Source: Enterobacter vonholyi
Lineage (GTDB): Bacteria > Pseudomonadota > Gammaproteobacteria > Enterobacterales > Enterobacteriaceae
Assembly: GCF_008364555.1 (NCBI RefSeq)
Contig: NZ_VTUC01000017.1
Span: 1 to 40,466, forward strand
Length of the DNA: 40,466 bases
Direction: 5' to 3'
The position numbers and the translations under genes are program-made. Shown here in pieces: positions 14,477 through 23,074 of the stretch; the first letter of the stretch is position 1; each line of letters opens with the position of its first letter. Below the pieces are notes generated by a model. That model worked only from the letters and a program-made list of their open reading frames with translations. It searched no databases and was not told the origin of the DNA.

Positions 14477-14824
14477 ATGCTAGCTACTATTCTTATCGCT
14501 GTCGTTGCACTCATCCATCTCTACATTCTTGTGCTGGAAATGTTCCTGTGGAATACCAAAACAGGGCACAAGGCCTTTAATCTGCGTCCTGATTTTGCGC
14601 GCGATACCCGCGTACTGGCCGCGAATCAGGGGCTCTATAACGGTTTTCTGGCGGCAGGTCTGCTCTGGAGCCTCTGGCTCGGCGAAAAGGGGATCCAGGT
14701 AGCCATCTTCTTCCTGACCTGTGTACTGATCGCCGGACTGTTTGGCGCAGCCACCGCCAGCCGGAAAATTTTGTATGTACAGGCCGTACCCGCTCTCGCG
14801 GCGCTGCTTGCGTTGCTCATCTGA
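14477..14824 (+). CDS. DUF1304 family membrane protein
   Basis: A 115-residue inner-membrane protein with about four transmembrane helices: the N-terminal TILIAVVALIHLYILVLEMF, one near residue 55, one near 75 and the C-terminal one ending LAALLALLI. It carries the family motif LEMFLWNT and the NQGLYNGFLAAGLLW segment typical of DUF1304. The start at 14477 follows GGGAGA. Its function is unknown. It is the first chromosomal gene after the icd junction. Confidence 0.85.
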   Translation: MLATILIAVVALIHLYILVLEMFLWNTKTGHKAFNLRPDFARDTRVLAANQGLYNGFLAAGLLWSLWLGEKGIQVAIFFLTCVLIAGLFGAATASRKILYVQAVPALAALLALLI

Positions 14825-14898
14825 CGCAATGCTTTGGTTGAGATAAGGCGTCCGATATACTGATGGCTTCACCCTTACAGGTTTGCTACGAGACAGTT

Positions 14899-15144
14899 AT
14901 GAACAACGATATCCCACTGAAATATTATGACATTGCCGATGAGTACGCGACGGAAGCCGCAGAGTCCGTCGCTGAGTCAGAGCTCGACGCGCTTGCGCAT
15001 TATTTCCAGCTGCTGCTTACCCGTTTATCGAATAACGAGGAGATTAGCGAGAAAGCCCAGCAGGAGATGGCCGCAGAGGCCGGGATCCGTGCGGGGCGCA
15101 TTGATGATATTGCGAACTTCCTCAATCAGTGGGGAAATGAATAG
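14899..15144 (+). CDS. ymjA: YmjA family protein (DUF2543)
   Basis: An 81-residue acidic, helical cytosolic protein closely resembling E. coli YmjA in length and sequence ([18 protein letters not shown] near the start, [11 protein letters not shown] at the end). The start at 14899 gives the conserved N-terminus; an upstream in-frame ATG at 14863 would add twelve unrelated residues. Its function is unknown. Confidence 0.9.
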   Translation: MNNDIPLKYYDIADEYATEAAESVAESELDALAHYFQLLLTRLSNNEEISEKAQQEMAAEAGIRAGRIDDIANFLNQWGNE

Positions 15145-15150
15145 CCTGCT

Positions 15151-15312
15151 TCAAAAACCGTTATGCTGATGCTTTGCGATACAGCTCAGCATCACGCTAT
15201 CGGACCACATGCACTTTTTCCGCAGAATATGCGAAGCGGGGGCGTCGATAAACAGCGCGAAAATAACGGTCAGGCAAAAGAGTACCACTGGGAATAGTAA
15301 GGATAATTTCAC
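15151..15312 (-). CDS. Putative 53-aa membrane peptide
   Basis: A GTG-started frame with one hydrophobic segment (MKLSLLFPVVLFCLTVIFAL) followed by a short polar tail with three Cys. No clear ribosome-binding site precedes it. It could be a small membrane protein like others in this block, or chance. Confidence 0.35.
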   Translation of the reverse strand: MKLSLLFPVVLFCLTVIFALFIDAPASHILRKKCMWSDSVMLSCIAKHQHNGF

Positions 15313-15432
15313 GTTTTTAACCAAAATATGAGTGTGCTTCAGGGTAATCTACCGTCTGATTGTGACGACTATATGTTTTTGCGTAAAAAATTGAAATGCC
15401 CGACGGGAAAAAACGGGCACGCCAGTTTTGGA

Positions 15433-16932
15433 TTACGGTGTGACGCCGGTGAGTTGCTTCGCCAGTTCGCTGCGGGTGAGTGCTTTTGAAAAATACCATC
15501 CCTGGATCAGGGCATCGGGATATCTGTCCGCAATAAAGCGATATTGAATTTCATTTTCCACGCCCTCGAATACAAGCGTTTTATTCAATCTTGCAAGAGC
15601 ATCGCTGAAGATAGCGAAGATGTTTTGTTTATAATGCTCGCTGATGCCGTCCACCAGCGACTTATCAATTTTGATTTCATCATATTCAAGCAGCGACAGG
15701 CGTGCGAGGTTCGAGTTTTGCACGCCAAAATCATCTATTGATATTTTAACGCCGAGCGATTTGAGCTCCCGACAGAATCCCTCCAGGATATCTGCCGTGG
15801 AAACGGCTTTCTCAGAGAGTTCGACCTTCATCAGGGAAAGGGGAAGGTGATTGGCAAAACACGCACGACGCAAAATGGTAATGAACTGTCCATCTTCAAT
15901 TTCCTTCCGCCCAACGTTTATTGATACTATCAGCTGGTGTTTTATTGCCAGTGGGGCAATTTCGGAAAGGGATTTTTCGATAATATTACTATAATATTTT
16001 TTATACAGACCAATCTTCTTAATTAATGGAATAAAAAGCTCCGGAGAGACGTCCCCGTGCTTTTGATCGCGCCATCTCGACAGAACTTCGACGCCCACGA
16101 TTTTTTGATCGCGAATACGGATAATGGGCTGATAGTTAACGCAGATGGTATTCGTGATGACGGCTTTGATCAGCGTGCGTTCCAGAGAAAAACGATCTTC
16201 ATAGATTCGGAAGATAAACAACGTAATCGCGATCCAGATCAAACAGAGAATGACCGCAAGAAGCGCAAAGATAAACGGAGGTAACGAGGCCAGCCCAGCG
16301 TCATGATGCTTCACGATGACGCACAGGTCCCAGAAGGCGCTGCACTGCGTCAGGGTCAGGGTAAACAACGTCGAATGCAGCCAGCTCTGCTGATTTAGCT
16401 CCGGAGCGGCCGAAAAAAAGACTCTGCCGAAGTCTTTCGTGGTAGCACTTAGCGAATAACTTGCGGTAACCGGGCTGAATTTATCGTAAGCATAGCGGGA
16501 GGTGAAGATAATAATATTGTTATAAATTGCCGCGTTGCCCGTGAAAAAGTCTTTTCGCGAAAACTGGGCCAGGAGAAAGCCTCTCGGCGTTTTATGCAGT
16601 TCTGCAGGAAGTGCAACGGGCGTTGCGAGTTTCCCCCAAAAAGCGGTACAGACTATTTTTCCCTTTTCGATAAAACCTATATCGCCAAAATAAAGATTAT
16701 TAAGCTTGATTTGTCTGTAGCTATCAAGGCTGGCTTTATCACATCCCTGCGTCGTTATGCTTTTTAGGCCCAGCGCAACGTTTTGGGACAGGTCTTCTGA
16801 ATAATGTAAAAGGGTTCGGGATATTTCGAGCTGTTTGCTCTTCTGCTGTCCTGTGATGACAGCATTGACGGCATAAAGAGACAGGAAGACCAGAAGCGTT
16901 GAAACGATAGCAACGGCAATGAGCTTTTTCAT
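15433..16932 (-). CDS. CSS-type membrane EAL phosphodiesterase (divergent)
   Basis: A 499-residue predicted c-di-GMP phosphodiesterase. It has a transmembrane helix near residues 4-24 and a periplasmic CSS-type sensor with paired Cys (TTQGCDKAS and KIVCTAFWG). A second helix lies near residues 215-240, then an EAL domain from about 260. The EAL signature is EVL (EVLSRW). The Asn (VSINV), second Glu (VELSE), DDFG, KIDK, EGVE and QGWYF residues are present but in divergent contexts (VFEGVEN instead of AEGVET). Activity is plausible but not assured. The start at 16932 gives MKKLIAVAIV; 21 further in-frame codons lie upstream. Confidence 0.85.
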   Translation of the reverse strand: MKKLIAVAIVSTLLVFLSLYAVNAVITGQQKSKQLEISRTLLHYSEDLSQNVALGLKSITTQGCDKASLDSYRQIKLNNLYFGDIGFIEKGKIVCTAFWGKLATPVALPAELHKTPRGFLLAQFSRKDFFTGNAAIYNNIIIFTSRYAYDKFSPVTASYSLSATTKDFGRVFFSAAPELNQQSWLHSTLFTLTLTQCSAFWDLCVIVKHHDAGLASLPPFIFALLAVILCLIWIAITLFIFRIYEDRFSLERTLIKAVITNTICVNYQPIIRIRDQKIVGVEVLSRWRDQKHGDVSPELFIPLIKKIGLYKKYYSNIIEKSLSEIAPLAIKHQLIVSINVGRKEIEDGQFITILRRACFANHLPLSLMKVELSEKAVSTADILEGFCRELKSLGVKISIDDFGVQNSNLARLSLLEYDEIKIDKSLVDGISEHYKQNIFAIFSDALARLNKTLVFEGVENEIQYRFIADRYPDALIQGWYFSKALTRSELAKQLTGVTP

Positions 16933-17137
16933 TTTCCAGATATCCAGTCCGCTCCCTGATTTCACAAAGCTTAACACAGCCTGGGCAAGGAACAAGCCTG
17001 ATAGTCACGTCATGTGAGCAAATTCGGGCAGGTGAACTCATACGAAAGCATCAGTTTTTTAAGACAATTCTCAGCTAAGCTATTTTCATTGCCATAAGCA
17101 ACGCCGGATTAGCACAGGCTTTTCTTCCAGAACATCC

Positions 17138-18688
17138 ATGCTTGTTTTTTCTATTAAGGAAAAAATCGTGCGCAACGTGATGATCCCTATTATGAGTGCC
17201 CTGTTTCTTTTTCTGAGCGGCATTCTGATTATTAACTGGCAGCTATGGCAGATGGCGAAGCTGAGTAATAGTCATGCCGCGATGGCAGGCACCCAAAAAA
17301 TAGAAAGTATTCTGGCTGAAGCAGTCAGTGCGGCCAACACGGCGAAGCGCGTTGCGGAGCAGGGATGTACCAGTAGCGGACAGCTGGCGCTGGGGACGGA
17401 AGCCGCGCTAAAACCGCATCTGCGCGCCATCATGATCCAGCAGCAGGGCAGAATCATCTGTACTTCCCTTCCCGGGAATGGCGTATTGATTATTCACCCT
17501 GAGACCTTACCTGCCGAAAAGTTGATGCTGCTACCCGGCAATCGGCTGGTGAACGGCATGCCGGTGCTTGTCTTTCAGATGCCCGTTGCGGGAGGGCGCG
17601 TCATGGTCAGCATCAGCGACGCGCATTTGCAGGATGCCATTACGAGCGCATCAAATAGCGTTGGCCTGGGACTGGTTGTCGGCGAAAGAATGTTTACCCG
17701 CAGCGGTGATGTGACCGGCTGGAAAGCGGCCTCGTGGGCGGGGTCACTGACGACCTCTTCGCACTTCCCCTTTAGCCTGGCCTGGCAGCCTCCTGCCTTT
17801 TTTAGCCTGACGCGGCTACTGCACCAGGGATGGAGCCTGATACTGCTTATTCTTGCATTATCCGTGGCGGTGGGCATTTTGATCCGTCGTTACAAGGGGA
17901 AAAGCACCTCATTCGAAGACGATTTGCGCAAAGCCATTTTGCAGGGGGAGATCGAGCCTTATTATCAGCCGATCGTGAACGGGGATACCGGCGGGTTGTA
18001 CGGCGTTGAGGTCCTGGCGAGATGGAAACATCCAAAGTCAGGCTTTATCCCGCCGGATGTCTTTATTCCGATTGCCGAACGTAGCGGTTTAATTATCCCG
18101 TTAACCAAAGGGTTGATGGCGAAAGTGGTCGCACAGCTTAAACCACTGTTGCCTAAGCTACCGGACGGGTTTCATATCGGGGTGAACATCAGCGCCAGAC
18201 ACATCAATGCACCTTCCTTTATCGGGGACTGTCGCCTCTTCGGGAAGGGGTTTCAGGGTAAAGAGGTCAAACTGGTTCTCGAGGTGACCGAGCGTGAACC
18301 GCTGATCGATAATCCTCACCTGGTGGAAAACCTCAACATGCTGCATAACGCCGGTTTTGTTATTGCCCTTGATGATTTTGGTACGGGTTATTCCGGGCTG
18401 TCATGTCTTAATGCGCTTGCCATTGATTATATTAAAATTGATAAAAGCTTTGTGAACCGGGTTTCAGAGGAAAAGGACTCAACGATCCTGCTGGACTGCG
18501 TCATTGATCTGGCGAAAAAACTCTCATTGCGCATTGTAGCTGAAGGAGTAGAAACAAAAGAGCAGCTGGAGTATCTCAACCGTAATGAGATTACCCTGTT
18601 ACAGGGATATTATTTTGGTAAGCCCGTCTCCTATATCGATTTTATTAAAGTCATTTTATCTAAACCCAGGGAGATCGTAAGTTTGTAA
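17138..18688 (+). CDS. CSS-type membrane EAL phosphodiesterase
   Basis: A 516-residue c-di-GMP phosphodiesterase, transcribed away from the previous one across a 205-nt shared region. It has a transmembrane helix near residues 14-36 and a periplasmic CSS sensor with Cys in EQGCTSSG and IICTSLPG. The second helix is near 228-248 and the EAL domain runs from about 262. Catalytic motifs are canonical: EVLARW, VNIS, EVTERE, ALDDFGTGYS, IKIDKSF, VAEGVET, QGYYF. It should hydrolyse c-di-GMP to pGpG. The Cys pair suggests periplasmic redox (DsbA/DsbB) control as in the E. coli CSS family. Confidence 0.92.
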   Translation: MLVFSIKEKIVRNVMIPIMSALFLFLSGILIINWQLWQMAKLSNSHAAMAGTQKIESILAEAVSAANTAKRVAEQGCTSSGQLALGTEAALKPHLRAIMIQQQGRIICTSLPGNGVLIIHPETLPAEKLMLLPGNRLVNGMPVLVFQMPVAGGRVMVSISDAHLQDAITSASNSVGLGLVVGERMFTRSGDVTGWKAASWAGSLTTSSHFPFSLAWQPPAFFSLTRLLHQGWSLILLILALSVAVGILIRRYKGKSTSFEDDLRKAILQGEIEPYYQPIVNGDTGGLYGVEVLARWKHPKSGFIPPDVFIPIAERSGLIIPLTKGLMAKVVAQLKPLLPKLPDGFHIGVNISARHINAPSFIGDCRLFGKGFQGKEVKLVLEVTEREPLIDNPHLVENLNMLHNAGFVIALDDFGTGYSGLSCLNALAIDYIKIDKSFVNRVSEEKDSTILLDCVIDLAKKLSLRIVAEGVETKEQLEYLNRNEITLLQGYYFGKPVSYIDFIKVILSKPREIVSL

Positions 18689-18813
18689 ATCAAAATAAAG
18701 GCAAGCTTCCGTTGTCTGCTTAAGTGCAATTCATTTTCCTCTTATCCTGAGCTTTGTTACAGTGACAAGAGTTGTCAGCCAGGGATGTCAGGCGTGATAA
18801 GGTGGAAAAGCTC

Positions 18814-20286
18814 GTGCATGTGAAAAATACTTTTTACACAACAACCATTACCGTCATCATTGTTTCATTGATCCTCTCGCTGTCGCTCGCCGTCCAAATA
18901 GCCACGTCCAGACAGCAGTCAATCCAGCAAATTAATACCAGCGTTGCTAACCTGAGCCATACCCTTGATGTCTACACCGAGGGGATCATGCGCCAGAGTG
19001 AAATGTTAATTACTACCGTTTCCGACATAATCGAAATTTATGGTATGACCCCGCAGCAGGCGACCAATATTCAGCACATGATCAATAATCAGGATAACCT
19101 TCTTACCCAGATTAATAATGTGGTTGTTTACAACGCTCAGGGCGATATCTTCACCGCACTGCATGAAAGTTTTACCGGGTCACGCAAAGGCTCGGACAGA
19201 GAGTTTTTTATCTATCACAAAGAAAATAAAACTCAGCAGATTTTTATTGGGGAGCCGGTGGTAAGCAGAACCAATGGCAAATGGGTTATCACCATCAGTC
19301 GACGCCTTGAAACCGAGAGCGGGGCATTTAACGGAGTGGTGGTGGTGACGCTGGGTATCGAAAATTTTCTGGCACTCTACGGGCAGATTAATATCGGTCA
19401 CTCGGGCGTCATCGGCTTAACGACGCAATCAGGCGTGCTGCTGGTCCGTTATCCCTTTAAAAATACTTATATCGGCACGATTGTTTCTGATTCACCGCTA
19501 TTCAGGAAATATCTCAAGGTACAAAATTCGGGGATAGCCAGCTCCATCTCACGGTTTGATAAAATCGAGCGCATTTATGCCTACGAGAAAAACAGACGCT
19601 ACGGACTGGTCACCACCGTGGCCGTTAGCATTGATGAAGCCCTTGCAGCCTGGCGCAAACAGGCCATTCAGCTGGCGGTGCTCATTTTCGTGTTCACGGC
19701 GATCCTCATCGTGGCGTCATACTTCCTGTATTCCGACCTGTCCCGAAAAACAAGGGATAACAAAGCGCTGAAGATTATTGCCTCAGAAGATGCGTTGACC
19801 GGGCTGTACAACCGCCGCTTCTTTGATGAAAAAATCCTCTCGGAAATCACTATGTGTGCTGAGCATGACGCACCGATTTCGATACTGATCGTGGACGTGG
19901 ACTACTTCAAAAAATACAACGATAACTACGGTCATCCGGAAGGGGACCGGTGTCTGGCAATGCTCGGAAACAGCCTCAGGGAGAGCCTTACGCGTGATAA
20001 TCAGATTGTGGCGCGATACGGCGGAGAAGAGTTTGCGCTGATATTGCCTGATACGGATATCCAGGATGCGCTCCGACTGGCCCAGACGATTATTCGCAAT
20101 GTGTTTTCCCTGCAAATTGCGCATGCTTTTAGCCCCTTCGGACGGGTAACGGTCAGCGTCGGGATTTCTACCGCACGTGCCGTCGACATCGCTGGCAGCC
20201 AGCAAAATATCATTATTGCCGCTGACCAGGCCCTCTATCAGGCAAAGCGCGCAGGACGTAACCGTTACGCGTTTGTTGGGGTATGA
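18814..20286 (+). CDS. dCache-GGDEF diguanylate cyclase
   Basis: A 490-residue membrane cyclase making c-di-GMP from GTP. It has a transmembrane helix near residues 7-30, a periplasmic double-Cache ligand-binding region to about 285, a second helix near 295-315 and a GGDEF domain. The active-site motif is RYGGEEF, and the LTGLYNRRFF and VDVDYFKKYNDNYGH motifs are intact. The inhibitory RxxD site is replaced by RDNQ at the expected place, so product inhibition may be weak. The start is uncertain: GTG at 18814 has the best ribosome-binding site (AAGGTGG); GTG 18820 and TTG 18772 are alternatives. Confidence 0.88.
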   Translation: MHVKNTFYTTTITVIIVSLILSLSLAVQIATSRQQSIQQINTSVANLSHTLDVYTEGIMRQSEMLITTVSDIIEIYGMTPQQATNIQHMINNQDNLLTQINNVVVYNAQGDIFTALHESFTGSRKGSDREFFIYHKENKTQQIFIGEPVVSRTNGKWVITISRRLETESGAFNGVVVVTLGIENFLALYGQINIGHSGVIGLTTQSGVLLVRYPFKNTYIGTIVSDSPLFRKYLKVQNSGIASSISRFDKIERIYAYEKNRRYGLVTTVAVSIDEALAAWRKQAIQLAVLIFVFTAILIVASYFLYSDLSRKTRDNKALKIIASEDALTGLYNRRFFDEKILSEITMCAEHDAPISILIVDVDYFKKYNDNYGHPEGDRCLAMLGNSLRESLTRDNQIVARYGGEEFALILPDTDIQDALRLAQTIIRNVFSLQIAHAFSPFGRVTVSVGISTARAVDIAGSQQNIIIAADQALYQAKRAGRNRYAFVGV

Positions 20287-20288
20287 GC

Positions 20289-20450
20289 AGAAAAAAAAGC
20301 CCACTCAGGAGTGGGCAAGAAAAACTGGAAGCAATGTGAGCAATGTCGTACTGAATACCTGAGTATTTCGCTCAACTATTCAGTGTTGAGAAAGATAATC
20401 TTTCTCAACAAAAGATGCAACCCCACAGTTTATGTGGCACGCTCTTTTTG
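20289..20450 (-). ncRNA. Candidate small RNA gene
   Basis: On the minus strand GCCCACTC-CT-GAGTGGGC (20299-20316) is followed by eight T, a good terminator with no protein gene feeding it. Upstream on the same strand are two perfect stems: TGTTGAGAAAGA with its complement around three bases (20384-20410), and ACTGAATA with TATTCAGT (20350-20357 and 20377-20384). A CCACA/TGTGG dyad lies further up. It lies tail to tail with the diguanylate cyclase gene. The 5' end is not defined. Confidence 0.45.
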
Positions 20451-20571
20451 TTGATGAATAATCACTCACTCTCTCATTGTGACGCCTATCACAAATTTCC
20501 TTTCTGAAATCCTGTGCTATTCTTTTTTGTGTCGTTGATTTAATGACAAAAACCATACAGAGAGGAAAGTT

Positions 20572-20820
20572 ATGGGAATTTTATCCTGGATTATCTTTGG
20601 GCTTATTGCGGGTATTCTGGCGAAGTGGATCATGCCGGGCAAAGATGGCGGTGGGTTTATCGTCACCGTAATACTGGGTATTGTCGGCGCAGTAGTCGGC
20701 GGCTGGATCAGTACGCTGTTCGGTTTTGGCAAAGTCGATGGCTTTAACTTCGGCAGTTTCGCCGTCGCGGTGATTGGTGCGCTGGTTGTTCTGTTTATCT
20801 ACAGAAAAATCAAAAGCTAA
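20572..20820 (+). CDS. yeaQ: YeaQ, GlsB/YeaQ/YmgE family membrane protein
   Basis: An 82-residue inner-membrane protein with three hydrophobic segments rich in Gly (GILSWIIFGLIAGILAKWIM; ILGIVGAVVGGWISTLFGF; FAVAVIGALVVLFIY). It matches E. coli YeaQ almost residue for residue and in length. The ribosome-binding site AGAGAGGAAAG precedes the ATG. The function is unknown; in E. coli the family is linked to stationary-phase and envelope stress. Confidence 0.95.
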   Translation: MGILSWIIFGLIAGILAKWIMPGKDGGGFIVTVILGIVGAVVGGWISTLFGFGKVDGFNFGSFAVAVIGALVVLFIYRKIKS

Positions 20821-20835
20821 GGCTTAAAAGCGTTG

Positions 20836-20865
20836 AAAAAAGGCTGCCAGATGGCGGCCTTTTTA
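20836..20865. terminator. Bidirectional terminator between yeaQ and yoaJ
   Basis: AAAAAAGGCTGCC AGAT GGCGGCCTTTTT: the stem has A-runs and T-runs on both sides, so it can serve yeaQ on the plus strand and yoaJ on the minus strand. Confidence 0.8.
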
Positions 20866-20876
20866 CGTATTGGCGT

Positions 20877-20951
20877 TTACCACCAGCCAAGCTGGGTGCC
20901 GGCAAACGCCGCGATGGCAACGATCAGCATAATGAGGGTCGTTTTTCTCAT
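20877..20951 (-). CDS. yoaJ: YoaJ small membrane protein
   Basis: A 24-residue peptide starting MRKTTLIMLIVAIAAFAGTQ and ending LGWW. It matches E. coli YoaJ in length, the hydrophobic core and the LGWW end. It is a single-pass inner-membrane peptide of unknown function. The ATG directly follows the yoaK stop codon (TAAATG), indicating translational coupling. Confidence 0.9.
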   Translation of the reverse strand: MRKTTLIMLIVAIAAFAGTQLGWW

Positions 20952-21050
20952 TTATGCCCCAGGCGCCGCGTAACCACCGACAAAAAACCACGCTAAAAAA
21001 ATCACCGCCGTTATAAAAATAACGACCGGGAAGAGGATCCCTATTCTCAT
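20952..21050 (-). CDS. yoaK: YoaK small membrane protein
   Basis: A 32-residue peptide starting MRIGILFPVVIFITAVIFLA and ending in WFFVGGYAAPGA. It is nearly identical to E. coli YoaK. It has one transmembrane helix. It sits 45 nt after dgcP with a GGTGAT ribosome-binding site, forming a dgcP-yoaK-yoaJ operon. Its function is unknown. Confidence 0.93.
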   Translation of the reverse strand: MRIGILFPVVIFITAVIFLAWFFVGGYAAPGA

Positions 21051-21095
21051 ATCATCACCTGTTTCGGTTTTTGTAACGCCGTAGAGTGTACGGGG

Positions 21096-22124
21096 TTAAT
21101 CCATAGTGAGAAAGCGTGTTTTGCTTTTTCCTTTCTTATCCTGATACATCGCGACATCCGCGTCGCGTAATGCGCTGTCAGGATCGGTTGCGGCAGGGTC
21201 CACTTCGATAACGCCGAGGCTGGCGCCCGGATAAATAATATGAACGCTGCCCAGCCAGTATTCGCCTGCGATGCAGGCGCTGAGGCGCGTTTTGAGCAGC
21301 GTAACCTGCGCGTTATCTCCGTCCTCGTGGAGCTGGCTCAGCGATGCGACCAGAAATTCATCACCACCCAGTCGACCGATAATATCGTCCTGCTGTTTCT
21401 CTTCCTTCAAACGCTTGCCCACTTCTATCAGGAACTGGTCGCCAGCCTCATGGCCGTAACGATCGTTAATCAGTTTGAAATCATTCAGATCGATGAACGC
21501 GATGATGGCGTTACGCTTAAGGTGCCGGGCCAGAGAAAACAGCGTGGTCAGATCTTCAAAAATGGCGCGACGGTTGGGTAAACCGGTAAGGGCATCCGTG
21601 TAGGAGTGCGCGATGAGGGCCGCATTGGCTTCGCGAAGCTGGGTTACCAGCGACTCTTTCTGAATGGACTGGGCGATCAGCCCGGCGAAGAGCTTCAGAA
21701 CCTGTTCCCCGCGCTCGCTAAGCGGCTTTCTGGCCGTGCTGGTGGCGCAGAGCGTACCGTAGAGTGAACCATCCGCAAGATGGACAGGTATACTCATGTA
21801 GGTCGTAATGCCAAGCGCTTTTGCGGCTTCACACTCGGGCCAACGTTCGGGTACGTCATTGCTGAATAACGTGTCACTGTCCAGCGCACGCTTGCACAGC
21901 GTCTCGTCCCATGGGACGCTCAGACCCTCCGGGATCGTCATCTGCTTGCTGTTGCGGGCGTAGAGGATGTGCTGCAGCCGCGCCTCGATATCGACCTTCG
22001 TCAGGTAGGTCGACTCCATGTCGGTGACAATCTCCAGCATCTCCAGCAGCTGGCGAACGAGGCTTTCAAGGGACTGCTCGGTGGCAAGGGTTTCTGAAAC
22101 GCGAGCGAGGATAAGATCCGACAT
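21096..22124 (-). CDS. dgcP: Diguanylate cyclase DgcP (YeaP)
   Basis: A 342-residue cytoplasmic cyclase with an N-terminal GAF domain (to about residue 160) and a C-terminal GGDEF domain. The active site is RLGGDEF; DALTGLPNRRAIF and FIDLNDFKLINDRYGHEAGD are intact. Length and sequence follow E. coli YeaP. The start at 22124 (MSDLILARVS) gives the conserved N-terminus; fourteen more in-frame codons upstream are not conserved. It is first in a likely operon with yoaK and yoaJ. In E. coli DgcP localises to the pole. Confidence 0.93.
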   Translation of the reverse strand: MSDLILARVSETLATEQSLESLVRQLLEMLEIVTDMESTYLTKVDIEARLQHILYARNSKQMTIPEGLSVPWDETLCKRALDSDTLFSNDVPERWPECEAAKALGITTYMSIPVHLADGSLYGTLCATSTARKPLSERGEQVLKLFAGLIAQSIQKESLVTQLREANAALIAHSYTDALTGLPNRRAIFEDLTTLFSLARHLKRNAIIAFIDLNDFKLINDRYGHEAGDQFLIEVGKRLKEEKQQDDIIGRLGGDEFLVASLSQLHEDGDNAQVTLLKTRLSACIAGEYWLGSVHIIYPGASLGVIEVDPAATDPDSALRDADVAMYQDKKGKSKTRFLTMD

Positions 22125-22248
22125 GACGTAGAATGACTCCCTGGCAGAAGACGTCTGCATCTGCATGTTATGCTGAGTTTTTAGGCTTCAGGCATAGTAA
22201 AACATGAATACAGAAAATTTAATATATGCAGGAAGCGGGGAGCAGGCG

Positions 22249-22335
22249 AGAAAAAAAGCCCCGTTGTTGAGACCGGGGCAAAGACATCTTGATTACGGAA
22301 TGATGTTCTCTGGTCAAATCGAGAACATGCCACAC
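22249..22335 (-). ncRNA. Candidate small RNA gene between dgcP and yoaF
   Basis: On the minus strand a -10-like TATAGT (plus coordinates 22334-22339) is followed by a perfect hairpin, ATGTTCTC with GAGAACAT (22303-22310 and 22321-22328). About 25 single-stranded bases come next, then GCCCCG/CGGGGC (22258-22279) with a seven-T tail. This is the layout of an Hfq-type sRNA of about 80 nt. No protein gene on this strand needs that terminator. The -35 is weak. Confidence 0.5.
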
Positions 22336-22433
22336 TATAGTGCTGAAAAGTGCAGTTAAAATGGAGAAATCATGGAGAACGCGGCGATGACCCGTTACCC
22401 TTAGGGTGTAATGACGTCAAAAGGATCAATGAG

Positions 22434-22688
22434 ATGAGATTTCTGCTTCTGGCGCTGGCGCTTCCCCTGACCGCCTGTACCGCAAAACCCACGCCACCCG
22501 ATGCGCCGAAACCGCCGCACGCTATTGGTATGGCGAACCCGGCCTCCGTCTACTGCCTGGAGAAAGGCGGGGAACAGATCCCGATTCAAAGCCCGCAGGG
22601 CGTTCGCACCGAGTGCAAATTACCGGGCGGGGAAGTGATCGATGAATGGACGCTCTATCGTCGCGATCGTCCGCAACCCACCAGGTGA
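22434..22688 (+). CDS. yoaF: YoaF-like lipoprotein (DUF333)
   Basis: An 84-residue outer-membrane lipoprotein candidate. The signal peptide ends in lipobox LTAC-T (Cys15). A Pro-rich linker (KPTPPDAPKPPH) is followed by a DUF333 domain with the motif NPASVYCLEKGG and CKLPGGEVIDEWTLYRRD. It is closely related to E. coli YoaF in length and order. The start at 22434 was chosen for the signal peptide; it overlaps a weak AAGGATC ribosome-binding site. Confidence 0.92.
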   Translation: MRFLLLALALPLTACTAKPTPPDAPKPPHAIGMANPASVYCLEKGGEQIPIQSPQGVRTECKLPGGEVIDEWTLYRRDRPQPTR

Positions 22689-22768
22689 CAGACGGATACC
22701 GCCTGCGATACACTTCTCTTTAGGATTAATCTTAGCCAGTTTCTGGCATTCGTTTCCGCGAGAGAAGT

Positions 22769-23074
22769 ATGTTTCAGCTAAAACCGGGCAGCATGGCGAT
22801 GATCGTGGGTGCCCGCACGGCGTCAGGCCGTCGCAATATTGGTAAATCTGTTGAGCTATTTGGCCTCTGCCAGCCTGGTCTGCGTTTTGTTAACCCGGTC
22901 AACGGCGTGATGACGCAATTACCGGCCACCGCAGATCGCGCGCTTTGGCTGGTGACGGGTGATGTCTACGCCTTTGACAACCAGCACGGCTTTGCGTTTG
23001 TACGCGCCGAACATCTGATGCCGCTCACCCCGGATGAAGCGCCGCAAATTCTGGATGAACTGACGATCGGCTGA
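22769..23074 (+). CDS. Conserved hypothetical protein, small beta-barrel-like start
   Basis: A 101-residue soluble protein not present at this place in E. coli. The N-terminus (LKPGSMAMIVGARTASGRRNIGKSVEL) resembles short SH3/KOW-like barrels found in many hypothetical proteins. The rest has VTGDVYAFDNQHGFAFVRAEHLMPL. The ribosome-binding site GAGAGAAG precedes the ATG. Its stop meets the yeaO stop tail to tail (TGATCA). The function is unknown. Confidence 0.75.
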   Translation: MFQLKPGSMAMIVGARTASGRRNIGKSVELFGLCQPGLRFVNPVNGVMTQLPATADRALWLVTGDVYAFDNQHGFAFVRAEHLMPLTPDEAPQILDELTIG

